Below, in pieces: positions 17,568 to 26,289 of a DNA stretch of 64,000 nt; within the stretch, counting starts at the first letter, position 1; every line of letters starts with the position of its first letter. Made by a program: the position numbers and the translations under genes. The notes under the pieces are model-generated. The model saw only the letters and a program-made list of their open reading frames with translations, was not told where the DNA came from and searched no databases. Source of the DNA: Luteimonas suaedae (GTDB taxonomy: Bacteria; Pseudomonadota; Gammaproteobacteria; Xanthomonadales; Xanthomonadaceae); NCBI RefSeq assembly GCF_008312895.1, contig NZ_VSSP01000010.1:62001-126000 (forward strand), given 5' to 3'.

Positions 17568-17960
17568 GGGCCCGATTATGGGGGCAAGTCGGGCCGCGGG
17601 GCAGCGGCGCGGACGTCCTCCCCCGGGGCCGGCCGCCGGGCCGGAGGCGACGGTTGCAGCGGATAACCGCCGTTTCATGCGCCTTGCCGGACCCGCGGCG
17701 CAGGCGCCGGAGCGCTTCCGGATGCGCCTGCGGCCCTCGCCCGCCGCCGTGGTAGAGCGCATCGGCCGGCTGGTCGGCGGCCGGGACTACACGACCGATC
17801 CCTGCCCGCAGATCCACCGCAACCTGGTCGGCCTGGGCCCGGCGGCGATGGCGCGCTGCTGCAGGAGGAATTGCGCCGGCTGCGGCAGCTGTACGGTGAG
17901 TTGGCCTTTGCGCACGCCGGAATCCGTATGCCAGGTATCCGGACGACCATGGAGGTTCAC
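17568..17960 (+). other. Spacer with a possible broken small frame
   Basis: This 393-base gap between the divergent WYL regulator and a lipoprotein gene has no intact gene. On the plus strand an ATG at 17678 opens a frame whose first 55 residues look protein-like (ERFRMRLRPSPAAVVERIGR, then RDYTTDPCPQIHRNLVGLG). It then changes to Cys/Arg-rich nonsense near 17850, while another frame becomes plausible there (ELRRLRQLYGELAFAHAG). This could be a frameshifted remnant or a sequencing indel. I do not recognise a family. Confidence 0.25.
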
Positions 17961-18614
17961 ATGTCAGCACGCGCATCCACCGCAGTCATCGCCTTGTCCA
18001 CGCTCCTGCTGGGCGCCTGCGACGCGAAGCCGCCGGCGGCCGGCACCGCGGCCGATCCGGTCGTGGCATCCGCGACATTCGCGGAAAGGGTGGCCGGCGC
18101 GGCCGCGGCGGCCAATCCGCTGTCCGATCCACGCGCGGACGTGATGGCCGCAATCGAACGGATGCAGGCGGCGGCCAGTTATGCGGTGGACATCGAGACC
18201 GCGGCCGGCAACCTGATGCTCGAGCACGTCGCCCCGGACCGTTTCCGCATGACCATGCCCAACGGCATCACCCAGACCATCCTCGGCGACCGCATGTACA
18301 TGCAGATGCAGGGCCAGAGCACGCAGGTGCCGCTGCAGGCGGGCATGCTCGAGAAATTCCGCGACCGCGGGCGGATCGCCGCCGGACAGCAGGGCACCAC
18401 TATCGAGCCGCTGGGCGCCGACAGCGTCGCCGGCAAGCCTGCACGCAAGTACCGCATGGTCCACGAGGATCCGGACAATCCCCCGGCGATCCTGTGGATC
18501 GGCAGCGACGGCTATCCATTGCAGATGCAGGTCGTCGCGGACGCGCAGGCCACCACCACGGCCCGCTATTCGCGCTTCAACGACGCGTCGATCCGCATCG
18601 AAGCGCCGGAATAG
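17961..18614 (+). CDS. Exported lipoprotein, LolA/LppX-like fold possible
   Basis: The 217-residue protein has a lipoprotein signal (STAVIALSTLLLGAC) with lipobox LGAC at about residue 20, and a strong GGAGG ribosome-binding site 6 bases before the ATG at 17961. After an Ala-rich linker comes a beta-rich domain with repeated strand patterns (SYAVDIETAAGNLMLEHV, PDRFRMTMP, ITQTILGDRMYMQM, KYRMVHEDP, PLQMQVVA). These resemble outer-membrane lipoprotein-sorting-like proteins such as LolA or mycobacterial LppX. I infer a periplasm-facing ligand-binding or sensor lipoprotein. It is transcribed alone, toward the Soe-like cluster. Confidence 0.8.
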   Translation: MSARASTAVIALSTLLLGACDAKPPAAGTAADPVVASATFAERVAGAAAAANPLSDPRADVMAAIERMQAAASYAVDIETAAGNLMLEHVAPDRFRMTMPNGITQTILGDRMYMQMQGQSTQVPLQAGMLEKFRDRGRIAAGQQGTTIEPLGADSVAGKPARKYRMVHEDPDNPPAILWIGSDGYPLQMQVVADAQATTTARYSRFNDASIRIEAPE

Positions 18615-18623
18615 ACGATCACT

Positions 18624-18672
18624 GTGGGCCAAGGCCCACCCCATACCCCGCATAGGGTGGGCCTTGCCCACC
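18624..18672. terminator. GGGTGGGCCTTG inverted repeat upstream of the molybdoenzyme gene
   Basis: GTGGGCCAAGGCCCACCC and GGGTGGGCCTTGCCCAC face each other across a spacer of about 12 bases, just after the lipoprotein stop. The arms match almost fully and could end transcription of the lipoprotein gene. There is no T-run. A similar GGTGGGCCTTAGCCCACC palindrome occurs at 39819-39836. Confidence 0.5.
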
Positions 18673-18798
18673 AAAAGGGTCGAACTCCTGACAGCTTCCC
18701 GGCCGAGCCGGGGTTTGCTTCAAAGAATCACGGGGTTTTCCGCAACAGGCGCGGCGCGCCGCTCGCCGCTCCCCCGGCGCACGGGCACAATAGCCGCC

Positions 18799-21700
18799 AT
18801 GCCTGCGCCCGCACCGAACGAGCCGGTCCTGGATCTCTCCCCCTCGCCGGGCGACGAGGTCAGGACCACCACCTGCTACATGTGCGCCTGCCGCTGTGGC
18901 ATCAAGGTGTGGACGACGGACGGCAAGATCCGCTACATCCAGGGCAATCCCGCGCATCCGGTGAACCAGGGCGTGCTGTGCGCCAAGGGTGCGGCGGGCA
19001 TCATGCAGCACTACTCGCCGGCACGGCTGTCCCGGCCGCTGCTGCGGTTGGGCGAGCGCGGCAGCGGCGAGTTCCGCGAGATCGAATGGGACGAGGCGCT
19101 GCAGATCGCGACCGGCTGGCTGAAGCCGATCCGCGAACGCAATCCGGACGAACTCGCCTTCTTCACCGGCCGCGACCAGTCGCAGGCGCTGACCGGCTGG
19201 TGGGCGCAGCAGTTCGGCACCATCAACTATGCGGCGCACGGTGGTTTCTGCTCGGTCAACATGGCCGCCGGCGGGCTGTACACGCTGGGCGGCAGCTTCT
19301 GGGAATTCGGCGAGCCGGACTGGGCGCACACCCGATACCTGATGCTGTGGGGCGTGGCCGAGGACCACGACTCCAACCCGCTCAAGCTCGGGCTCGGCAG
19401 GCTCAAGGAGCGTGGCGCCAAGATCGTCGCGATCAACCCGGTGCGCAGCGGCTACGGCGCGATCGCCGACGAGTGGATCGGCATCCGCCCCGGGACCGAC
19501 GGGCTGTTCGCGTTCGCGCTGATCCACGAACTGCTGCGCAACGACCACGTTGACCTCGACTACCTGGTGCGCTACGCCGATGCGCACTGGCTGGTGATCC
19601 GCGATCCGGGTGCGGCCGACGACGGGCTGTTCGCGCGCGACGGCGAAGGGCGGCCGCTGTGCGCGGCGCGTGTCGACAATCCCGCCACCTCTGAGGACCA
19701 CTCCTTCTCCCGCGCAGAAGATGAAGCCCTCTCCCCCGCAAGCGGGGGAGAGGGTTGGGTGAGGGGGCAGGCGGAGCGGCAGAAGGCGACCGCTGGCGTA
19801 CCCGGCCAAGAGCCCCCCTCACCCCAACCCTCTCCCCCGCGAGCGGGGGAGAGGGAGCAACTGCACTGGCGGCTGGTGGAAGCCGATGCCATCGACATCT
19901 CTCCGCTCGTGGTCGGCGAATACACGCTTGCCGACGGCCGCGCCGCGGTGCCGGTGTTCCAGCTGGTCGCCGAGCGCTATCTCGATCCGCAGTATTCGCC
20001 CGATGCGGTGAGCGAGCGCTGCGGCATTCCCGCCGCGACCATCCGCCGCATCGCGCGCGAACTGGCGACGGCCGCGTTCGAGCACCCGGTGCGGCTGCCG
20101 GTCGCCTGGACCGACGCCTGGGGCCGCGAGCACGACGAGATGGTCGGCCGGCCGGTGGCGATGCACGCGATGCGCGGCATCAGCGCGCACAGCAACGGGT
20201 TCCACACCTGCCGCGCGCTGCACGTATTGCAGCTGCTGCTGGGCGCGGTGGACACGCCCGGCTCGTTCCGCTTCCAGCCGCCGTACCCGAAGCCGGTGCC
20301 GCCGCCGAACCGTCCCGGCAAGACCCGCCGCGACGATGGCAGCCTCGATGCGCCGCCGCTCGGGTTCGTGCACGCGCCCGAGGACCTGCTGGTCGACGCG
20401 CGCGGAGAACCGCGGCGCATCGACCACGCGTTCTCGTGGAACTATCCGCTGTCGGCGCACGGCATGCTGCATACGGTGATCCGCAACGCCCATGCCGGCG
20501 ATCCGTACCCGATCGACACGCTGATGCTGTTCATGGCCAACATGAGCTGGAACTCGGCCATGAACACCGGCGAGACCATGCAATGGCTCACCGACAAGGG
20601 CGACGACGGCGAATACCGGATCCCGCACATCATCTATTCCGACGCCTACGCCAGCGAGATGGTCGCCTACGCCGACCTGGTGCTGCCCGACACCACGTAC
20701 CTGGAACGCTTCGACGCGATCTCGCTGCTGGACCGGCCGATCTCCGACGCCGACGGCGCCGCCGACGCGATCCGGCACCCGGTGTTCGAGCCCGCCACCC
20801 AGGCCGGCGCCGACGGCCGGCCGCGCGATGTGCGCGGCTTCCAGTCGGTACTGCTCGACCTGGGCGCGCGGCTCGGCCTGCCGGGCATGATCGACGCCGA
20901 CGGCACGCCGAACTACCGCGACTACGCCGACTACATCGTCCGTCACGAGCGTGCGCCCGGGGTCGGGCTGCTGGCCGGCTGGCGCGGTGACGGCACGCAT
21001 CACGGCAAGGGCGCACCCAATCCCGACCAGCTGCAGCGCTACATCGACAACGGCGGCTACTGGCGCGAGGAGATCCCGGAACACGCGCGCTACTTCAAGA
21101 TGGCCAACCGCGGCTATCTGCAATGGGCGCAGGGCAAGGGCTTTCTCGGCGCCGGCGATGCCATCGCGCTGCAGCTGTATGCCGAGCCCCTGCAGCGCTT
21201 CCGCCTGGCCGCGCAGGGGCACGGCGCGCACGTGCCGCCGCCGCAACATCGCCAGCGGGTGGAGACGTACTTCGATCCGCTGCCGCTGTGGTACGAGCCT
21301 TTCGAGGGCGCGCAGCTCGGCACGGCGCGGGCCTCTCCGGAGCGTCATCACCGCGCAGGCGGTGATCCAGCGACTTCATGCTCGAGGGACGAAAAGGCAC
21401 TGGGCCCCCGCCTGCGCGGGGGCGACGAGGATCCTTACCCCCTGCACGCCATCACCCAGCGGCCGATGTTCATGTATCACGCCTGGGGGTCGCAGAACGC
21501 CTGGCTGCGGCAGATCGCCGCCCGCAACTGGCTGTACCTGCATCCGGACACCGGGGCGAAATACGGGATCGGGGACGAAGACTGGGTCGAGGTGATCTCG
21601 CACCACGGCAGCATCACCGTGCAGGCGAAGTTCGCCGGCAACGTGCAGCCGGACACGGTGTGGAGCTGGAACGCGATCGGCAAGCGCCGCGGCGCGTGGA

Positions 21701-21972
21701 AACTGGCGAAGGACGCGCCGGAGGGCGAGCGCGGCTTCCTGCTCAACCACCTGATTTCCGACCGTACCCCGCGCGGCGACTACGCCAACGCCGACCCGGT
21801 CACCGGCCAGGCGGCCTGGTTCGACCTGCGGGTGAACCTGCGCCCGGTCACCGCCGTCGACGACTGCACGCAGCCGCAGTTCGCGCCACTGCCGGGCGCC
21901 GTCGATGACGACCGCCCACTGCGCTATGGTGCGCCGCTACGCCGACGGAACCGCGGGGAACGCGCGCGATGA
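18799..21972 (+). CDS. Molybdopterin oxidoreductase, SoeA-like sulfite dehydrogenase catalytic subunit
   Basis: The 1057-residue protein is a DMSO-reductase-family molybdoenzyme. It has a [4Fe-4S] site Cys26-x2-Cys29-x3-Cys33-x27-Cys61 and a probable molybdenum ligand at Cys151 in HGGFCSVN. The molybdopterin dinucleotide-binding domain is at the C-terminus (RPMFMYHAWGSQNAWLRQ onward). No Tat signal is visible, which fits cytoplasmic SoeA; SoeABC oxidises sulfite to sulfate and passes electrons to quinone. A downstream iron-sulfur subunit and a DmsC-like anchor support this. Other PhsA/PsrA-type substrates remain possible. The ATG at 18799 is chosen. Two segments, about residues 293-354 and 844-880, are translated REP-like DNA absent from normal family members. 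Confidence 0.85.
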   Translation: MPAPAPNEPVLDLSPSPGDEVRTTTCYMCACRCGIKVWTTDGKIRYIQGNPAHPVNQGVLCAKGAAGIMQHYSPARLSRPLLRLGERGSGEFREIEWDEALQIATGWLKPIRERNPDELAFFTGRDQSQALTGWWAQQFGTINYAAHGGFCSVNMAAGGLYTLGGSFWEFGEPDWAHTRYLMLWGVAEDHDSNPLKLGLGRLKERGAKIVAINPVRSGYGAIADEWIGIRPGTDGLFAFALIHELLRNDHVDLDYLVRYADAHWLVIRDPGAADDGLFARDGEGRPLCAARVDNPATSEDHSFSRAEDEALSPASGGEGWVRGQAERQKATAGVPGQEPPSPQPSPPRAGEREQLHWRLVEADAIDISPLVVGEYTLADGRAAVPVFQLVAERYLDPQYSPDAVSERCGIPAATIRRIARELATAAFEHPVRLPVAWTDAWGREHDEMVGRPVAMHAMRGISAHSNGFHTCRALHVLQLLLGAVDTPGSFRFQPPYPKPVPPPNRPGKTRRDDGSLDAPPLGFVHAPEDLLVDARGEPRRIDHAFSWNYPLSAHGMLHTVIRNAHAGDPYPIDTLMLFMANMSWNSAMNTGETMQWLTDKGDDGEYRIPHIIYSDAYASEMVAYADLVLPDTTYLERFDAISLLDRPISDADGAADAIRHPVFEPATQAGADGRPRDVRGFQSVLLDLGARLGLPGMIDADGTPNYRDYADYIVRHERAPGVGLLAGWRGDGTHHGKGAPNPDQLQRYIDNGGYWREEIPEHARYFKMANRGYLQWAQGKGFLGAGDAIALQLYAEPLQRFRLAAQGHGAHVPPPQHRQRVETYFDPLPLWYEPFEGAQLGTARASPERHHRAGGDPATSCSRDEKALGPRLRGGDEDPYPLHAITQRPMFMYHAWGSQNAWLRQIAARNWLYLHPDTGAKYGIGDEDWVEVISHHGSITVQAKFAGNVQPDTVWSWNAIGKRRGAWKLAKDAPEGERGFLLNHLISDRTPRGDYANADPVTGQAAWFDLRVNLRPVTAVDDCTQPQFAPLPGAVDDDRPLRYGAPLRRRNRGERAR
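19728..19858. repeat. CTCTCCCCCGC/GCGGGGGAGAGG repeats inside the soeA-like gene
   Basis: Within the molybdoenzyme coding region, CTCTCCCCCGCAAGCGGGGG and its flank GAGAGGGTTGGGTGAGGGGG occur at about 19730-19769. A second copy in the other orientation (CCCTCACCCCAACCCTCTCC then CGCGAGCGGGGGAGAGG) occurs at about 19818-19858. This is a common intergenic palindromic repeat, yet here it stays in frame and is translated as ALSPASGGEGWVRG and PSPQPSPPRAGER. Confidence 0.8.
21343..21429. repeat. CGTCATC..GGGGGCGACG repeat pair inside the soeA-like gene
   Basis: A CGTCATCACCGCGCAGGCGG arm at about 21343 and an inverted CCCCCGCCTGCGCGGGGGCG arm ending near 21427 bracket about 45 bases. This is the familiar xanthomonad spacer repeat. 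It is translated in frame as a Gly/Arg-rich insert before the C-terminal molybdopterin dinucleotide-binding domain. Confidence 0.75.
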
Positions 21973-23732
21973 CCATGGATGCCTGGCTGACCTTCGCCGT
22001 GATCGCCGGCGCGGTCTATCTGTTCGTCAGCGAGAAGCTGCCGGTGGAGGTGGTGGCGCTGCTGGTGCTGGCGAGCCTGCTGGCGCTGCGGCTGGTGTCC
22101 ACCGACCAGGCGTTGTCCGGTTTCAGCAGCCCGGCCACGATCACGGTGGCGGCGATGTTCGTGCTCAGCGCCGGGCTGCAACGCGGCGGCTCGTTGCAGC
22201 GGCTCGGTGCGCTGCTGGCACGGATCCGCTGGGGATGGCTGTTCGCGCTGGCGATGATGCTGCTGACGGCGGTGATCTCCGGTTTCATCAACAACACCGC
22301 GGCGGTGGCGGTGTTCCTGCCGCTGGTGATCGCGGCGACGGTGGCCAACCGGCAACCGCCGTCGAAATACCTGATCGCGCTGTCCTATGCCGGCCAGTTC
22401 GGCGGCGTGTGCACGCTGATCGGCACCTCCACCAACCTGCTGGTCGATTCGCTGGCGCGGCAGTCGGGCGAGACCGGCTTCACCCTGTTCGAGTTCGCGC
22501 CGATGGGGGTGATCTTCGTCGCCGTCGGCGTCACCTACATGATGGTGGCGCGGCGTTTCCTGCTGCCCGACCTCGGCGTTCCGGAGCAGGCCGACAGCGG
22601 CCACGCCGGACGCTACGTGGTGGAACTGCTGGCGACCGAGCGCTCGTCCGCGATCGGCAAGCGCGGCGGCGAGATGTTGCCCGACGACGCCGGTGACGTG
22701 GTGGTGCTCGAGATCTTCCGCGGCCGGCAGCCGGTGCCGTCGCCACGCAGCGAGGAGGTGCGCGCCGGCGATCGCCTGCTGCTGCGCGGCGAGTGGCGCG
22801 ACATCGAGCAGGCGCGCAAGAAGCTCAAGCTCGACTACGACCAAGTCAGCCGCGAACTCGACGGCGATGCCGAGGACGGGCGCCTGCACGCCGAAGCCAT
22901 GGTGGCGCCCGGCTCGCACCTGATCGGCCAGACCCTGGCAGCGGTCCGCTTCGGCCACACCTATCGCGTGCGGGTGCAGGGCCTGCACCGGCACCGGCTG
23001 GCGATCCGGCAGCCGCTCGACCGGGTACCGCTGGCGGTTGGCGACGTGCTGCTGCTGGACGCACCGGAGAAGTCGCTGGAAGCGATGCGTTCCGATCCCG
23101 GACTGCTGGTGCTGGGCGAGCGCGAGCAGGATCGCTCATCGATCGGCCGCGCGCTGCTGGCGATCGCGGTGATGGCGGCGGTGGTGACCGTCGCCGGGCT
23201 CGGCTGGCTGCCGATCGTGGGCTCGGCGATCCTGGGTTGCATCGCGCTGGTGGTGCTGCAGATCCTCAAGCCCGAGGACGCCTATCGCGCGATCGACTGG
23301 CGCGTGGTCATCCTGCTGGCCGGCGTGTTGCCGATGGGGATCGCGCTGCAGAATTCCGGCGCCGCCGGCTGGATCGCGGAACATGCGGTGACCGTGGTCG
23401 GCGGCTTCGGCCCGGTGGCCACGCTGATGGCGATCTACGTGCTGACCTCGGTGCTGACCGAGGCGATGAGCAACAACGCGTCGGCGGCGCTGGTGGTGCC
23501 GATCGCGATCGCCACCGCCGATGCGCTGGGCCTGGACAGCAAGCCGTTCCTGGTCGCGGTGGCGTTCGCGGCCTCGACCAGCTTTCTCACGCCGATCGGC
23601 TACCAGACCAACACCATGGTCTATACCGCCGGCGGCTACCGCTTCACCGATTTCGTCAAGGTCGGCCTGCCGCTGAACGTGATCTTCCTGGTCATGGCGG
23701 GGCTGCTGATCCCGCGCTACTTCCCGTTTTGA
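21969..23732 (+). CDS. SLC13-family anion permease with TrkA-C (RCK_C) domains
   Basis: The 587-residue inner-membrane protein has the divalent anion:sodium symporter layout of SLC13/ArsB-like permeases: a first membrane half up to about residue 190 with GFINNTAAVAVFLP and LIGTSTNLLVDS, a cytoplasmic middle with two TrkA-C domains (about residues 215-375), and a second half with MSNNASAALVVP and TPIGYQTNTMVY. Proteins of this type carry sulfate, sulfite or dicarboxylates. Its start overlaps the stop of the molybdoenzyme gene (ATGA) and the ferredoxin subunit gene follows after 16 bases, so it is part of the operon. I infer export of sulfate or uptake of sulfite. Confidence 0.88.
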   Translation: MTMDAWLTFAVIAGAVYLFVSEKLPVEVVALLVLASLLALRLVSTDQALSGFSSPATITVAAMFVLSAGLQRGGSLQRLGALLARIRWGWLFALAMMLLTAVISGFINNTAAVAVFLPLVIAATVANRQPPSKYLIALSYAGQFGGVCTLIGTSTNLLVDSLARQSGETGFTLFEFAPMGVIFVAVGVTYMMVARRFLLPDLGVPEQADSGHAGRYVVELLATERSSAIGKRGGEMLPDDAGDVVVLEIFRGRQPVPSPRSEEVRAGDRLLLRGEWRDIEQARKKLKLDYDQVSRELDGDAEDGRLHAEAMVAPGSHLIGQTLAAVRFGHTYRVRVQGLHRHRLAIRQPLDRVPLAVGDVLLLDAPEKSLEAMRSDPGLLVLGEREQDRSSIGRALLAIAVMAAVVTVAGLGWLPIVGSAILGCIALVVLQILKPEDAYRAIDWRVVILLAGVLPMGIALQNSGAAGWIAEHAVTVVGGFGPVATLMAIYVLTSVLTEAMSNNASAALVVPIAIATADALGLDSKPFLVAVAFAASTSFLTPIGYQTNTMVYTAGGYRFTDFVKVGLPLNVIFLVMAGLLIPRYFPF

Positions 23733-23748
23733 TCGAGATGTCCCGCCC

Positions 23749-24618
23749 GTGACCGCACTGCCGCCGCCATCGAAGAAGAAGATGGGCCTGGTGATCGACC
23801 TGGACACCTGCGTCGGCTGCCATGCCTGCGCGACCAGCTGCAAGGAATGGAACGCCGGCGGCATCGCCGGCCCGCTGGTCGACGAGCAACCGTACGGCAA
23901 GGCGCCGTCCGGGGTGTGGCTCAACCGCGTGCACAGCTACGAGGTCGCGGCGAGCGGACCGGCGGAGGCTGGAGACACGACTTCGGGAACACCTGAGGGA
24001 GCGCCGGGAGTCGCGACTGCGGGCGATGCCGGTCGCGACTTCCATCGCGCCCACAAGGCGGGCGGACACTGCGCCGACAACGGTGGCGACGACGCGCAGC
24101 CGGCGATGACCCTGCACTTCCCGCGCAGCTGCCTGCACTGCGAGACCCCGGCCTGCGTGACCGTGTGCCCGACCGGGGCCAGCTACAAGCGCGCCGAGGA
24201 CGGCATCGTGCTGGTCGACGAGGACAAGTGCATCGGCTGCAAGCTCTGCAGCTGGGCCTGCCCCTACGGCGCGCGCGAATACTCCGAGGTCGACGGGGTG
24301 ATGAAGAAATGCACCCTGTGCGTGGACCGCATCTACAACGAGCAGCTCGACGAGAGCGAGCGGGTGCCGGCCTGCGTGCAGGCCTGCCCCACCCGTGCGC
24401 GCCATTTCGGCGATCTCGGTGATCCGGATTCGGACGTGTCGAAGCTGGTGGCCGAACGCGGCGGCGTGGCGCTGATGCCGGAGCTCGGCTACGCCCCGGT
24501 CAACCGCTACCTGCCGCCGCGCCCGCGTCGCGGCAGCGACGATGCGGCGGCACCCCGCGAATCGTCGGCCGCAGCGAAGACGCCGCTGCACTGGTTGAAC
24601 CGCATTCTCAAACGTTGA
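23749..24618 (+). CDS. Four-cluster ferredoxin subunit, SoeB/DmsB-like
   Basis: This is the electron-transfer subunit of the molybdoenzyme. The 289 residues carry four [4Fe-4S] cysteine groups: CVGCHACATSC near residue 21, CLHCETPACVTVCP near 128, CIGCKLCSWACP, and CTLCVDR with CVQACP. It starts with GTG at 23749; an internal ATG at 23782 (MGLVIDLDT) is possible. Residues about 66-118, between WLNRVHSYEV and LHFPRSCLHC, form a low-complexity insert that normal SoeB-type proteins lack. The DNA there carries GTCGCGACT repeats like the spacer REP families. The insert adds Cys108, outside the normal cluster motifs. Confidence 0.9.
   Translation: MTALPPPSKKKMGLVIDLDTCVGCHACATSCKEWNAGGIAGPLVDEQPYGKAPSGVWLNRVHSYEVAASGPAEAGDTTSGTPEGAPGVATAGDAGRDFHRAHKAGGHCADNGGDDAQPAMTLHFPRSCLHCETPACVTVCPTGASYKRAEDGIVLVDEDKCIGCKLCSWACPYGAREYSEVDGVMKKCTLCVDRIYNEQLDESERVPACVQACPTRARHFGDLGDPDSDVSKLVAERGGVALMPELGYAPVNRYLPPRPRRGSDDAAAPRESSAAAKTPLHWLNRILKR
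23961..24058. repeat. GTCGCGACT repeat insert inside the soeB-like gene
   Basis: GGAGTCGCGACTG near 24008 and GTCGCGACTTCCATCGCGCC then CACAAG near 24032-24056 resemble the GTCGCGACTgaagTCGCTCCCACA spacer repeat. They lie inside the ferredoxin-subunit coding region without breaking the frame. Confidence 0.55.
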
Positions 24619-24664
24619 CGGGCGGGAGGAATCGAGCGCCTCCCGCCATTCCGATCCGCATCTT

Positions 24665-24749
24665 CGTCCGCCCACACCGTCGTCCGCCTCGCACCGTCAT
24701 CCGCCCCCGCACCGCCGTCCGCCCCGCACGGTCGTCCGCCCCGCACCGT
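24665..24749. repeat. Five tandem copies of a 17-base unit (CGTCCGCCCCGCACCGT)
   Basis: Units of 16, 17, 18, 17 and 17 bases start at 24665, 24681, 24698, 24716 and 24733. The array runs straight into a CATCCCGGCGAAGGCCGGGA palindrome. It sits in the 349-base gap between the soeB-like and soeC-like genes, which has no gene of its own. Confidence 0.8.
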
Positions 24750-24835
24750 CATCCCGGCGAAGGCCGGGATCCAGGCCGGCGACTCATTACGGATGGCGGC
24801 GAGGTCTGGATTCCGGCCTGCGCCGGAATGACGAC
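24748..24835. repeat. CGTCATCCCGGC / GCCGGAATGACG inverted repeat pair
   Basis: A GTCATCCCGGCGAAGGCCGG arm near 24748 and an inverted ATTCCGGCCTGCGCCGGAAT arm, followed by GACG near 24833, bracket about 40 bases. GATTCCC heptamers follow at 24879-24900. These repeats fill the soeB-soeC spacer and may affect expression of the anchor subunit. Confidence 0.7.
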
Positions 24836-24967
24836 CTCAAAGTTCTGCCGTTGCCGTACCGTTGCCGTTGCCGCTGCCGATTCCCCATTCCCGATTCCCG
24901 GCCCAATCAGGTCCGCTGCCACGTCCCTGTACGATGTCGCGCGGAATCGTCTGCCAGGGAACCATCG

Positions 24968-25927
24968 ATGCATCCCGCCCTCTCGGTGATCTTCTTCACC
25001 ACCCTGTCCGGCGCCGGCTACGGCCTGCTGGCGTGGCTCGGTCTGTCGGTGCTGCTGTTGCATGCACGCGCCGACGTGATGCCGATGCTGGAAGCATTGC
25101 ACTGGTGGTCGCTGCTGCTCGGCCTGGTGCTGAGCACGGTCGGCCTGCTCAGCTCGCTGGCGCACTTGGGCAAGCCGCAGCGGGCCTGGCGGGCGCTGTC
25201 GCAGTGGCGCACCTCCTGGCTGTCGCGCGAAGGCATGCTGGCGATGGCCACCGTCGTTCCGGCGCTGGCATTGGCGGCGCTGCTGCTATGGGTCGAGCCC
25301 GGCCCGGAACGCGCGCTCGCACTCGGGTTGTGCGGCTTGCTTCTGGCGACGCTGTCGCTGGCGACGGTGGCATGCACGGCGATGATCTACGCCTCGCTGC
25401 CGCCGATCCCGGCCTGGCACCATCCCCTGGTGGTCCCGGTCTATCTGCTGTTCGCGCTGCTGACCGGGCTGGCACTGCTGTTCTGGCTGATGGCACTGCT
25501 GCTGCCGGCGGGTACCGCCGCGACCGCGATGACGGCCACGTTGACCGCACTCGGTGCGCTGCTGCTGGCGAGCAAATGGCTGTACTGGCGCGCGATCGAC
25601 CGGCAGCCGTCGCCGGCGACGCGCGGCGACGCCGTCGGCCTGCCGGGACGCACGGTCGCGGTCTTCGAGCGACCGCATACCGAGGCCAACTTCATCACCC
25701 GCGAGATGGCCTTCACGGTGGCGCGGCGGCACGCGGGAAGGCTGCGTTGGCTGGTCGCGGTATTGCTGGTCGCGGCGCCCGGGCTGGCCTGGCTGCTGGC
25801 GCTCTCGAGCTCGACGCCGGCGGCGCCGCTGTTGGCCGCGTCCGCCCTCGCGCTGCTGGCAGGCGCGTTCGTCGAACGCTGGCTGTTCTTCGCCCAGGCG
25901 CGGCATCTGGTCACGCTCTACTATTGA
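24968..25927 (+). CDS. DmsC-like membrane anchor subunit, SoeC-like
   Basis: The 319-residue protein is strongly hydrophobic with about eight membrane helices and matches the DmsC/YnfH anchor family, which binds quinone and docks the catalytic and iron-sulfur subunits to the membrane. Family-like features are the N-terminal HPALSVIFFTTLSGAGYGLL, the GLLSSLAHLGKPQRAWRALS loop, SWLSREGML, and a C-terminal AFVERWLFFAQARHLVTLYY. The ATG at 24968 is chosen; an in-frame extension to 24851 is encoded by simple repeat DNA. It completes the three-subunit set with the two genes upstream, though separated from them by 349 bases of repeat-rich spacer. Confidence 0.9.
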   Translation: MHPALSVIFFTTLSGAGYGLLAWLGLSVLLLHARADVMPMLEALHWWSLLLGLVLSTVGLLSSLAHLGKPQRAWRALSQWRTSWLSREGMLAMATVVPALALAALLLWVEPGPERALALGLCGLLLATLSLATVACTAMIYASLPPIPAWHHPLVVPVYLLFALLTGLALLFWLMALLLPAGTAATAMTATLTALGALLLASKWLYWRAIDRQPSPATRGDAVGLPGRTVAVFERPHTEANFITREMAFTVARRHAGRLRWLVAVLLVAAPGLAWLLALSSSTPAAPLLAASALALLAGAFVERWLFFAQARHLVTLYY

Positions 25928-26289
25928 GCGGTCATCGGCGCGCAGACGCACGGGCGCCGGGCGACTTGGGAACCGGCGCCGATGACGGCATAATGGAATC
26001 GTTTCCACGCGGCCGTTCCGCGAGAACCCACGATGCTCGCGACCCGACGGTCTGCCGGATCCGTTCCCGTATTCATGCAGCCAAGCCCACGGACGCCGGC
26101 ACTTTGCAGAATGCCGCGATGCATGCCCTGTGATGCCTTGGCCCGCCGCCGAATCGAGCGATCCACGCCGCCGGTGTCGCCAGCTTCGATGCGCGGCAGC
26201 GATCGCTTCACCCGCCGTCTTCGTCGCCTGAACATGCCCGTCTCATCTGCAAATCCCGCGCTTCACGCCTAGCACTAGGAACCAGTTGA
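25928..26289. other. Intergenic region upstream of the DUF481 gene, nothing recognised
   Basis: These 362 bases between the SoeC-like gene and the DUF481 gene show no convincing frame, repeat or RNA gene. They presumably hold the promoter of the downstream outer-membrane protein gene. Confidence 0.5.

Noticed and set aside
17678..17960. A complete small gene before the lipoprotein gene
   Set aside because: The plausible protein sequence switches frame near 17850 and lacks an intact end, so only a possible broken frame is noted.
24665..24749. A CRISPR array
   Set aside because: The 17-base units are directly adjacent with no unique spacers, so this is a simple tandem repeat.
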